Origin: Chrysoporthe austroafricana
Lineage: Eukaryota; Ascomycota; Sordariomycetes; Diaporthales; Cryphonectriaceae
Reading direction: 5' to 3'
Length of the DNA stretch: 64,000 nt
Assembly: GCA_001051155.2 (NCBI GenBank)
Contig: JYIP02000004.1
Coordinates: 2,660,383-2,724,382, forward strand
Positions 1 to 11,339 of the stretch are shown here, piece by piece; position 1 is the stretch's first letter, and each line of letters starts with the position of its first letter. The notes beneath the pieces were generated by a model. It did not search any database and had not been told where the DNA came from. It was given only the letters and a program-made list of their open reading frames with translations. Made by a program: the position numbers and the translations under genes.

Positions 1-3000
1 TGCACCAATGAACGGTAACGGTCCCATGTGCATTGCAGTAGCAGGGGCGCCACCGCCGCAGTAGAAGCTGGAGATTACGAGTCAAGGGCCCGTTGGAGAG
101 GATGCCAGTAGCCGCATATGATGCCAAGACGACCACAATAGGATAGGAGAAGTCAGAGGGCCAGAGGCGGTTTAGACTGCACGAGAGGCGTGGAACGATA
201 TAAGGTACAATCTAGGTTGAAGAGATCATCACAGATCGACAGAGCCTCATCGATCATCGGGCTCGTGCTCTGAAGAACGTCGTCGGTATTGTGGGGGAGG
301 GGACACTGCTCAGTTGTCCAATGCGGCTCACTGATCAGGATGCTTCGCCGCTGGCGTCCACCAACTGGAAGTGAGCATCACCGATGTGGGAAAGACAATC
401 TGTGCCTTCCTGCAACGGGGAAAGGTCAGCCGTCGTGTGAGCTGGGACATGACGTCGCCTCGACGCAATGGCAGAGTTCTCCACTGAGAAGACTCTACTA
501 TAGTACCAGTAGACTCGTGGAGATGAACTAAGTATTGCGTATATGAACCCCTGCTCGAAATTCGCAGTACGACCTGCCGACATCACGGGCCCTTCACTTG
601 AGATTCGTTCTAAAGGGGGCCATCATTGCTCCTTCCGCGCCGATTCGAATTGAAAGGCGATAAAGTAGAGATACATTGGGTCCGGGTCCGCATGCTGGTC
701 GACGGCCAAATCGGAGCCCGTCTGGCCTGTCCCGCGAGGCCAGCCCTCTCTATTTCCCTGGTCGTCCCCAGGTCACGCAGGTCTGCCCTCCCCCCACCAG
801 CTTCGCCCCGCCCTGGTGAGTTATCCTGAGAAAGCATGATACCTGAGAGGCCGAGCTTGCAGCGACCCACCGCGCTCTTTTTTTGTTGCAGTGCGGCAGA
901 CGCGTTTCAGAATCAACAGGGGTGAGCCTGATCTGCTCTTCCCGCCGGCGTCCCTGTCACGCTTGTCCTCTCTCCCTCCCTGGGCGGCGGGATCCACTCG
1001 CCTCTTCCAGAACGATTTGATACGAGCCCTCGGACCATCTCCCGTGGAGGTCCTGGTCCCTCGCTTGGCACACACCGGCTGACCATGTTGACTGTGCGTC
1101 TAAGTACTGTCGCTTGGGACTTGGCAAAGCGCAGAGCACAGGTGACGTCCGGGTGGCCTGACGAAATGGCCGCCGTGTGATTCAGCAACCCAGGCTGCAG
1201 GTCTGTGGATGCTGTTATGCATGGCCCAAGTCTTGGCTGGAACTCAGAGCGCATACCAGGATTCTTGCCTGAGCTCCCCCCCCCGACTGGGCAATTCTCA
1301 ATTCTAGTCGGGAACGGTCACCCATAGCCACAGAGGAACTAAGTAGACTTGCCACACTGGATGACTCGCCCGATTTGCCGGATCTTCAGCCAGTAGTAGG
1401 TCTGACACTGACTTCCTCTACAAGTCGATGGTGGATATGCACCGCGGCCGAGCAGTAGGTATCACGCATTCGTTCCTGGACAGGAGCCCGCTGCCCTCAG
1501 TCGCTTCCTCCAGCAGAGTCAGCTCTACTCCAAGACTCATTTTGAGTTCGTGAATCGTGATACGGGGACGGGCGGGTAAACTCAGTAGGCGGCTGGTCAC
1601 GCGCCGCATCATTAATTCCTGTTGATATGGCACCTTTTCCTTTTCCTTCCGAAATCTACCATCAAGCCGTGGGGCTTAGGATACAGGCATCGAGATGCAA
1701 GGCGTCTCGACACACCATACGGAGATCTGAGCCATGGTCTCAGTGGACCGCAGACGAAGCCTACTGCGGGATATGGCCCAAAGTCACCTTTGAACTCATG
1801 CCTCGTGCACTGCACCGCAGATACGATTACAATCCTTCATCCGCATGGCTAGAACCTGGTCGATATCCTTGCACTAGAAGTTGCATCCGAGGCTGAAAGC
1901 AGTGCGACGCCCCGAACGACCTGCGCAGATCTCTCCATGAGATCAGCCGGCAGGGCCGTCCAGCCATCGCGAAGTAGCAGCAGCCGCCCGCGCCGTCTAG
2001 GTGTACCTTGGGAAGAGATCACGGACAGGGTCAAGCATATGCGGGATGGATGGGAGAGATGTAAGATGGTGTGTGGAGAAAGAAAGAGCCGAAAAGAGAA
2101 GGTCGACTGTTTGATCGACAGCATGCCGAGCATAAAGCCGATCTCTCAGGATTTGAAACTTGACGCGCCATGCAAGGGCACTCGCCGACGGTGGTGACGG
2201 GAGAGATAGGACGATGACAGTGACAGCGGCATCTTCGTCCTCATACGGCTCCTCCAAGCTTCTCGATGTAATTCAAGGAGACTGCATGATCGACCCGCTG
2301 CCCTCGGATCACGAGGATGAAGCCCGAATTGGTGTACACTATTCACACTTTTCGATCTTGTGATGGTCATGTGAACTATTCCGCAGGAGGGAGGATGTCC
2401 CACCTCTTGATGGCCCTTCGATGTCACCTAGGGGGCCAGCCAGCCCCTATCGCGGTACATGATCGCATACAAGTATACCACCGACTAATTTACCCCTCTG
2501 CAGTCCAGCACCGCCGTCACGGAACCGTGATATGCCTTGCTGCCCCCATTCGCACTCCCGCGCGCGTGGGACAAGGGCGGAGGGCACACAGCAAAATGTT
2601 TCACCAGATCTTCCGTCTGAACGACCGGGCTCGTCTGGTTGGGGTTTGCTATTTTGGGAGGCGCTTGTCCAGACCGAAGGAGGAAGCCTGGCTGGGACCA
2701 GAGTCATCGGCAATGACACAGCATGGCAGAGATGGGCATCATGGACCCGCGAGGCTCTCCTGGCAGAGAAAAACCGATCTCGGTGCAACGCAGGAAACAG
2801 CCACGGTCCGCAGAGCAAAGCACGCCAATTCTGAAGCACTAGCTCCCGTGCCTGACGGAGCATAAACGGCAGCCTTCGAAACAAGACGACGGCCGAATCG
2901 TAGCGCGGGCAAGCCCTGGCGTGCCCCAATGCTGCCGGCGTGACGCTCGCCAATCTCGTCGTCGTCCTTCGTTCCGCCCTCGCAGGCTTTAATTTCCCTG

Positions 3001-6000
3001 TGTGCCGGCCCCCAAGGGGCCCATCGTCAACGTCACGCTGCGAGGGGGAGGCCTAACACTAGCTAGCTGGCTGGCAAGCATGTCGTTTCTCCAGCGTGCT
3101 TGTTTCGTCTCCTCACCTGCACCCGCGCCGGCGCCAGCCTCCTGCCGTCCCGCCTGCCATGGTGCTGAAACTCGGCGGGCTGGCGAATCTCGCCCCTGTC
3201 GTCGACGGTTGAGCCAGCAACGGCTCCTCCACTGCAGCCACGGACGTCGGCCCAACCACAACATATCACCGGCAGGTCCACTCTGGCAGTCTGCAGGTGA
3301 CCTTGCCCTGCTTGACTAGCGCTGCCTGCAGGCGGTTTCAACAGGGGAAGCTTAATCTTTTGCGACTAGCCTGCCCCATAAGCCAGCTGGGGCGTCAAGC
3401 CAATGGCGCTACCTGGCGTGGAGAGGCGCTGGGCCGAGGCCTCGCTTCAGTCGTATCGAGGGTCCCCACAGGCGTGGTCAGGGGAGCTCGCAAGGGCTCT
3501 GATTCGATCCCTCACCCAGTGCTTTCCTCCGCCCGACGTCCCGACGTTCAACATCAAAGCGCTTGCATCTGCACCTGCCGGGTCGTCGACAAGAATAGCA
3601 TCGCTTTTCGGCCTGGCTATCTACTAGGAGGCAGCACCTCGTCACGGGCTCCCGCGGAACCTGTGAACATATCGGACAGGCGACTGCAAGATCTCTGGGC
3701 GACCGTGCCAGCTGATAGGGCTGCTGTCGATGGGCCGTCCCCCGTAACCAGCAGCGGCACCCACGCGCTCCTGCTCGGACCCTCCAGGCTGTACGTCGGC
3801 CTCGACACCTCCCGCGCTCGGTCATCGCGGCCTCGCTTCTCCCCCTTTTGGGCACAGGCGCCAGTCAGCAACGGCGCCAGCCTTGGGCACCTAACAGCCC
3901 CTGGGGCTCCTAGGCACCGAGCTCGGCGACAAGACGTCGAAAACACCATGCCAATGGCACGGCTGAGTGTTGCGCCCATCAATCACGGGCTACGAAACAT
4001 GGCACTAGAACGGGAGGCTCCGATCAAGAAACATCTGCGCGTATTCCTGCCTCACGTTTGAGGTGCCTCCAGGACCCCCAGCGGGGGTACCAGGAAACGT
4101 CTCGCCTATCGACGCCTCGCTAGTGATACGAGAACCTCAACCACGTTGCTCATCCCGACAACATAGTACTTTGGTAGTTACTTCCCATGTGGGTTTTCCC
4201 ACCGAGGGCTGAAACACGAAGGCAGGTACGTCGATCTGGTATCGAGTCTCTTGAAACAATGACATCCACCTCTCCCAGACTTTGGGCAAGCCACAGTAGG
4301 GTTCTGGCCTGGGCCCGCGAATACGGACGTCCTGGTCACTATGGGGATTACTAGTTACTCGCTTGAGCATCCGAGCACCTGCAGCTTCCTATTGGCAGAC
4401 CTGTATCTTGCATGAACTGGACATTACCTTAAACAGCGAGACAGAATCCCTCAGTGCAGGTTCGTGCTCTGCGACGCTATTCGGCTATTTCGTACTCATA
4501 ATCAGCTCGTGGATCGCCTCGCCAAGAATTATCAAGGGTCTCAGAGATCGACATCTGCTGCGGAAAAAAAGTCCCTCCCCCATCCCCACCACTGTGGATA
4601 TATGTGGCTGACTTAGATATCAGATGATACCAGCAAACAGAGAAAGAATTTCCAGGGTCAGAAGGGCTCCTGCAGCGACGGTCCAAAGTGTGATGCGGCA
4701 TCAGGACAAAGCGCCGGTGGGGTGTCCTAGTGGACGGATTTCCACCACCATGTCAAATACATGAAACACCAGGAGGCATCTCGCAGCCTTGTTCGCGCGC
4801 CTTCCCACTACGACGCCACCTTGCGAGGGTGTCGTTCAGCAGACGTTGACGCCATTTGCGGACCCTGCAAAGCCCTCCATGGCCACGTACTCGCGTGGAT
4901 AGGATGTCAAACAATGGCATTTCCAGGTCGGCCAGCTGGCATAATCCTACCCGCCAAAGAACACCCCAGGCGATCAAAGACGGCAGCATCACTGTTTGAG
5001 GCCCTGCACGTTACCATTTGTCAAGCTGGCAGAGAGCGGCTGTTGACGAAGGCGGCGAAGGGATCAACGCTCCGATCTTGCCATCCTAGATGCCTCGTAT
5101 CTCGATGGTTGGGCTGCAGAGTTTCCCAAGTGTGTGGACCACCTTGTCCACCATCCCTCGGGTGTCAGTCATCGCGATTGTTGAAAGTTGAGCGCTAACT
5201 GCCGTATCGTTGAGAAACTCTCACGCAGTGCCTCGCAAATCAACATGATGCTCACCGCATGAAACATAACTAAGTATATCGAAACACAGAATAGTAGACT
5301 AGGTGGTGGCAGCAAGTTACTGTGCCATTCGCCAAAGGCTGCTATGGTCTTTCGAGGCTCGAAGGGATGTCAGATACCACAACTCGACCTATAAGCCGGA
5401 ATGCCTAAATCCGCGGACTATGAGGCTGAAAGAACTTCACCAGATCGGCAATTGGGCAGACCTTCACCAGGAAACATTCCCAAGCCATCTCCACAGCGAG
5501 TTGCATGCTTCAGAGAATTTGCAAGTGCAGAAACTTATGAGGGCTTTCATGTATTTCAGCCCTGTGGCTCACCCTACAATGATCGGTAGAGCTTAATCAA
5601 GACAGTTGCCCTTGGCAGTGCAGTCTATCGTCTACAAAGCGTCCGTCTGATGATGCCCGTGCGCAAGTCCCCCATCCCAATTCGCTGGCACTACCGCGTC
5701 TGTGGGGTCAAAAACTTGTGGTCAGGTAAATTAAGCCTTTCTTTCGTTTTTATCCTCTAGACAAGATCAGGCGATCAAGGCAGAAGCAAGATTGGCTTCA
5801 GAACCTCTGTTGTTTTCATGCGAGCTTCTTCTATTCGCCTCTCCACAAGCGTCGTTGACCGATATGAGACCAACATATCGGGAGATATACCCAACATGCC
5901 GGCCGCTGAAAGAATCACCATCCGTGCGCCGTCCACTTCCTCCACCCTTCTAGGGCCCTCTTCCGAGCCTCGCTTTCAGTCAAGGATTCCGTGACATCAA

Positions 6001-8905
6001 CAGACCCTAGACATATCGGAAGACGACCCGGACCCAAACGGGGACCATGCCGGACCCTTGCGGAGGGTTCTAAGGACTCCAGCAAGCGGACTCAAGATCG
6101 ACCTTCTGAAACTCACTTAGGCCGAGTTGGTGGAGATGTGCCCGTCCCTCCCCTCGCACCGAATGGAGCCACAAGCAGCGTTCTAGCCTTCTCCCTCAGG
6201 CAGACGGGTACGCAAAACAAACCCACCGCGCTCTCAGCTCGTGGGCGCTGGGGGCATGACAATACCAGGTCCGGGGTGCTGGAGCTTCCGGCTGTCGATC
6301 CTTGGCGCAGTCAGGTCACAGGTCATGGCAGGCTAACACTAGGGACTAGCATTGTCCTCGTCACTTGTTAGTACTGCGTGGCCGAGTGTGATGGCTATGG
6401 GTGACAGGTCGGTTATGTTGATCCAACTGACGGTATAATCTGATCGGTGGTCAACCTAGTGCGCAGATCATCTCCTGCCGTGACTGTCGGACAGGTTTGT
6501 AGCTCACCAGCAGTGGCGATCCTCGATGGCGACAAGTACATGGTATCTCGGCGGAGAGCGAGGAGCGGTCGGCGCGAGCGTGAGCATTGTCCATGCGTGC
6601 ATGCTGCATGGAAATGCTTGCATGGAGGCGGCGGCGACGGCGCCAGCCTTGTCAATGCTACTAGTCAGCTTTGGTGGCGGGAGGGGAGGGATTCCTTCGG
6701 AGGTAGCGAGATGCTCGAATGAACACCCTTTACCTTCAGACGGTGGAGAACAAATGCATTGCATCTTCGATCTTGAGTCGTTTATGCTAGGACGGCCTTT
6801 GGCTAGTCTCTCTGGGGTGAAACGGCCTGTCTGTAGGCATGCGTGGTGCTGTAGACCAGCCTTTCGGTGAGGCCAAGTCCGACTTGAGGCTCAATTGATC
6901 AGGAACTTTGGGAAGACTTAGGAGAGCCCTGTGAAAGTAGCCAACGCATGATTATTCTCGCACTGATGACGCCAGCCATGTCCTCGATCCGGCAGGGCCG
7001 AGGACTGACAGTGAAACTGCGTAGTATATCGATCACATCCGATACCACTCTTCCACATCTTCTTACGGATAACAGGGTTCTCTTTGACTCCATTGTTCGA
7101 AATATCGAGGCAGCAGGCGAGCCATCGTCGCATCTTGTGTGCTGTTTATGGGCGTGGCCAACAGCCTGTCATATGAGGTCTGAGACACCTATCCACGGTC
7201 CTCTTCGCCTCGCCACTAAGATATCATTGGGGCAACGCCATCATCTGCTGGGTGTCCGCGGTAGATAAACGCGCCCTTGAGCAGCAATTTCATAAGACCA
7301 AAGGTATTGCTGACGCCCTCATTCACACGGGAAAGAAAATGAAGAGCTAGAAAAGGCCCTGACTTGCGAAGCCGAACCAGCGAAATGATACACTGACGCC
7401 GATAAACAGCCCGCTCTTCTCTCGCTCAGGGGCGAGCCAGCCGCCCTCTGTAACAAGCCAGTCTGTTCGCGATGTCCAAGCGCACCACATGGCCTCTAGA
7501 ACACTACGGGACGACGCGCAACTCAATCTTGCTCGCCCCTGAGCTTAACGAAGACTGACGTCTTGCTGTAAATTCATCGCCTCTTGTGTCGAGCGTCCAG
7601 GCTTGGGCCTTGATGATGAGATGGGGTTGTGGGCATTGCTGAGCGGCTTCTATTAGGTTCTTCCCGACGTTGCTAGCCAGGGCTTTGTGCAGGAACGAAA
7701 TGATGTGCAGACAATAGGTCACTTGTTGGTGTAGTCGGATAGTACTAATCAGTCGTCCGGTAACCTCACCGGGTGCCTCTCGCGCCCTAGACTGAGTGCT
7801 GTATCTTTGTCGGTGCTCGCTAGCAGCGCGATGAACACCACCAGGAGGTTGGGAGGCTGGTTCGATGACCTACCAAGCTAGGGGGACCTCTACGTCTCAC
7901 GAGAAACCTCGATCACCAGCTTAAGTAGCTTTACAACCAACACAGACCCAATATGCCTCACTCTCATCCAGCAAACGAATACTACAGCCAGCGAGGAACT
8001 CCCACTGCGCTACAGAGTCACACCGATGCTCGGTGTGGCGGGATAGGCTCACCCTATTTCTAGCCACGACCAGCTTCTCGGGCTTGTGCTGCTTCCATAT
8101 GGACGGCAAAACATTGCAAGGACCGCTCGCCCATAGCAGGGTGGCAACCCGCGCATCTGTTCATTTATCGGACGCAGCAGCTTCTCCGCGGACATGGTAC
8201 AATGCCTAAGGAAACGCGAACATTGTTCTGAGATTTGAGGACATGCGTAGATCAGAGGTTGACGAGATGGACGAGACACCCGGGCAGGCTACTTCTGCTG
8301 ATCTAGATATCCTGGCGAACAGCCGGCACTGCTAAGAAGGTCCACAAACGGAGAGGCCATGTGCGTGTCGAGTCCCATGAACGCACAGATTGCGTGGGAG
8401 GTACTCGGTCTTGGCTCTATGTCGGTAAGATATAGACAAAGGTCTCCAGTCACAACTGGCAACAATCAGTTCTGCTTACGAGTCGATGCGATAGGTAAAT
8501 TCCAGGCAGGTTTGAGCAGGCTAGAAGTAGGCTTACTCGTGAAGGTTAGACGACGACAATGATCCATAGTTGGACTCAAAAGTTCCTGAGCAATGGGAAA
8601 GACCGAATACATCCCTGTGGAGTGAACCGGAGCAAATATCATGCGTACTACCAACATAGACCAGAGTGAACAAGGCTCAAGAATTGAGACTACCTGACGG
8701 TATCAATTGCCGGAGCGTATTCTATGTACGAGAGTCCGTGGGCATGGTGCCATTTCTGAATCAGAGATAGACAGGTGGATCTGGTCTTAGCAATGCGACT
8801 TCAAAACTGTCGAGTCACTTGGGAGTACTGGGTGTTTTAGGAAAGATTATCGGTAAATACTGAATCATTGTTGTCGCTACCTGGGCGAGTGGTAGTCTGA
8901 GTCCC
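1..8905. other. Gene-poor interval, no supportable CDS
   Basis: No recognisable protein is encoded in these 8.9 kb on either strand. Reading frames are short, many lack an ATG, and none matches a family I know. The longest, 254 codons at 3297-4061 on the plus strand, opens with GTG in GC-rich sequence that is open on several frames. Base composition looks mixed, without the AT-rich blocks expected of RIP-mutated transposons, and I saw no transposase or reverse transcriptase fragment. Two intron-like stretches lie at 816-891 (GTGAGT to a T-rich tract ending TTGCAG) and 922-1010 (GTGAGC to CTCTTCCAG) on the plus strand. The region could be a long regulatory region, a non-coding transcript or decayed genes. 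Confidence 0.5.
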
Positions 8906-10918
8906 TCACAACGACCGAAGGCTCTTGTCTAGCAGCTTTTGGCCTTCGCGGACCTTGGGACTGTAGTGTCTGCGAAGCAGCTCGCCCTCCCAGATGGTAG
9001 TGGCAAAGGGATTGCTTCCCTCCACGGACTCGCTAAGTGGGTTAAATGTCCCATCGTCCTTTCTCTCTTCCGAGTTCCAGAGTGCCGCGATCTTCTTGCC
9101 ATGCGTATGGCTCACGTCGTTTACCAAGGCTAGCATAGCCTGACACGACTTCTCTGGCATCTGCAGCGCAATGGTCGTCAGTTGTTTTGTGAATGCTGCC
9201 AGTCGTAGAGGAGGAACCGAGCGAATGTTCCAGGGCGGTAACAGGACTGCAGTCAAACACCTGACAAGAAGCACTGTCATGGTTTGGATGTTGACCCTGT
9301 TGGCCTTGTTGATAGCAGACTGGGGACTGTCCGGATCTGGGAGATGTAGAGACTTGGCTCCGAGTTCCAAGTCTGCGTTCACTGACAACGGGAGGAGACT
9401 GTGGAATAGATGTGTCGTGAAGTATGATAGGTCTAGATGCAGGTCTGCGCGGGCGTTGTGAGCATCTTGTCCAGCCAGGAGGGCGAATGCAGTGACTGTG
9501 CACAACAATGCCTCTCTGGTTGTATTTCGAACCGTTGAGCCTTCCTCGTCGTCCTCGACCCCTTCTGTCTCCTCCGCTGCGGCGTCCTCTTCGCTGTAGC
9601 GGATGAGGTCCTTCAACGCCTCGAGCAAATCTCCGAAGAAATCCTGGTTGATGAGATGAGCGTACTTGGCCAGTCCTTCAAGTACAGCGCCCATGAGATG
9701 CGGCAATCTCTCCTTGAGCGCACGGAAGTATGTGGCGAACACCAACTTCAAGGTCTCTGACTGCATGCGATCCCGTTCCTCATGGCTGACCAGGGCATCT
9801 GCTTGCGCCATCTCCTTGGCTAGGGCCTTTTCCTCCTTCATAGCTTTCCGCTCACGCTTTGTACGAAATTCCTTTTTCTTCTTGAGGGACCCGCCATCCG
9901 TACCGTCCGGACCGTCTACTCCATCCTTAGAAGCTTTGCCCGCGTATTCGGACAGCAGTCTAAGATAGAGGAATAAGTTGAGCACAGACTGATGGACCTG
10001 ATACTTCTTTGCCTTCATCATCTTACTAAGGAGAGAGACTGCCTCCATGGATGGCCTGCCCTCCTCATCCTCTCTGAAAAGCGTCTCAAGGGAGCTGAGA
10101 CACTTGTTGAAAGACTCATCGACCCTCCGCGAACTCAGCTTGCCCACCAATATTTTCAGCAAGTCGGTCCGGAAGTTGAAGTGCGGGACTGCTTTCACCA
10201 AAGCACATGCGCAGGTGACGGCAACCTTGGAGAGGCCATGACTGTCCTCAGAGCCCTTCAGCTTTGCATACTTCGCCAGGTCTTTCAGATATACTTGGTA
10301 GCCTGTCACGAGCGCATGTTCGTACGTTCGCACCCTCTTAACCTCCTTGGAAAGCTTCTGGCCAGCGGGATCTTCTGAGCCCGGGCGTATCCTGTAACCG
10401 GGAATGACGTCCTTGTATACTGCCAACTGCGTCACCAGACACAGCTTTTGTATCGCAGAGATGCGTGATTGCCCTATTTTTGCCAGGCTCTTGAATGCGC
10501 CGGGATGTTCTTCGGGGTCTTCGCTCAGCAGTGAGCCGATCTTAGCCAGTTCCTCCTTCGCGGCCAGGATCTGTTCGCGCTCTGACAGTGTTGGCTCGAC
10601 TTCGACCTTCTCCTGCTCCGATTCTGAGCCTGCGGCATTATCCTCGTCTTCGTCTAGCCAGTCCCCATCGCTCTCGACTGAAGCAGCGTCGTTGAAGGGG
10701 GCCTGAACCTGCTGCAAGCGGCCGTCTGCTGTCTTGATGGGCAGCTTGTTGCTCTCCTTGTCTCTCTTTTTCCCTTTTCTCGGTCGCGATTCATAGTCTT
10801 GTTCCAGATTCCAGCTCGCAGCGCTCTTGAAAAAGGCCTTTTGTACCTTGGCATCCGAGACAGCGTTTTCTAACTGGGGCGGGCTCAGCCGCCGCTTTTT
10901 TGAAGGTCGTGTCGCCAT
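8906..10918 (-). CDS. NOC3: Nucleolar complex-associated protein 3 (Noc3)
   Basis: Noc3 is a nucleolar and nuclear factor of 60S ribosomal subunit maturation. It pairs with Noc2 to move pre-60S particles out of the nucleolus, and in yeast it is also linked to replication initiation. The 670-residue product is encoded by one uninterrupted exon starting at an ATG. It opens with a basic MATRPSKKRRLSPPQ stretch, followed by an acidic serine-rich segment near residues 80-110. The helical NOC3p region follows, including the conserved FKSLAKIGQSRISAIQKLCLV, which begins near residue 142. A lysine/arginine-rich patch lies near residue 345. The C-terminal CBF-like region ends in a segment resembling NPFATTIWEGELLRRHY. 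Length is close to yeast Noc3 (663 residues). It is transcribed divergently from UTP10, another ribosome assembly gene, across 421 bp. Identity rests on recalled family sequence. Confidence 0.93.
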   Translation of the reverse strand: MATRPSKKRRLSPPQLENAVSDAKVQKAFFKSAASWNLEQDYESRPRKGKKRDKESNKLPIKTADGRLQQVQAPFNDAASVESDGDWLDEDEDNAAGSESEQEKVEVEPTLSEREQILAAKEELAKIGSLLSEDPEEHPGAFKSLAKIGQSRISAIQKLCLVTQLAVYKDVIPGYRIRPGSEDPAGQKLSKEVKRVRTYEHALVTGYQVYLKDLAKYAKLKGSEDSHGLSKVAVTCACALVKAVPHFNFRTDLLKILVGKLSSRRVDESFNKCLSSLETLFREDEEGRPSMEAVSLLSKMMKAKKYQVHQSVLNLFLYLRLLSEYAGKASKDGVDGPDGTDGGSLKKKKEFRTKRERKAMKEEKALAKEMAQADALVSHEERDRMQSETLKLVFATYFRALKERLPHLMGAVLEGLAKYAHLINQDFFGDLLEALKDLIRYSEEDAAAEETEGVEDDEEGSTVRNTTREALLCTVTAFALLAGQDAHNARADLHLDLSYFTTHLFHSLLPLSVNADLELGAKSLHLPDPDSPQSAINKANRVNIQTMTVLLVRCLTAVLLPPWNIRSVPPLRLAAFTKQLTTIALQMPEKSCQAMLALVNDVSHTHGKKIAALWNSEERKDDGTFNPLSESVEGSNPFATTIWEGELLRRHYSPKVREGQKLLDKSLRSL

Positions 10919-11339
10919 GCTCTCGTTCGAGAGGGATTTGATTAGAAGTAGGCGACTTGCGGGAGCTGGTTTGTCACAAGGGATGTTGGAGAACAGGAGA
11001 GTAATCCAAACACTTTCTGTGTCGTGGGTTTACTGAAGCCGCCTGGCCAAGGCTGTCGTCCCTAAATGTTTAGAGCTGCACATATACCCAGAACTTTTTT
11101 TCCCACTGAAGGCAAGTGGGGCTACCTTATCAGTAGGCTAATCTATTGGGCAGCAGGGTGCGCCTAGGTGATAAGTTCCCTGATCGCGGTGCAGAAAAAT
11201 TCAGGGGTTTTGGAGAAATCGCGTCGCCAGCCCACCACTGATCAGGCCTGGGATGAATTAGTTGTTGACGACACTGTTGCCTGCACCACCAACTTCCCAC
11301 CTCGCCCTGCTACGCTGGCCAAAGATGCTTTGAAGAGTC
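10919..11339. promoter_or_regulatory. Shared divergent promoter of NOC3 and UTP10
   Basis: These 421 bp separate the start codons of two oppositely transcribed ribosome assembly genes and must hold both promoters and 5' leaders. A GAAAAATTC at 11194-11202 resembles the ribosomal RNA processing element known from yeast ribosome biogenesis promoters. GATAAG lies at 11170-11175 and its reverse complement CTTATC lies slightly upstream. A run of seven T is near 11096. No clear TATA box is seen. The motif assignments are inference from short matches. Confidence 0.45.

Noticed and set aside
3297..4061. 254-codon plus-strand frame in the left gene-poor region
   Set aside because: It starts at GTG, its first internal ATG is near the end, several frames are open in the same GC-rich stretch, and the translation matches nothing known.
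5726..5760. Intron-like GTAAAT to TATCCTCTAG stretch
   Set aside because: At 35 nt it is shorter than normal fungal introns and no coding frame joins across it.
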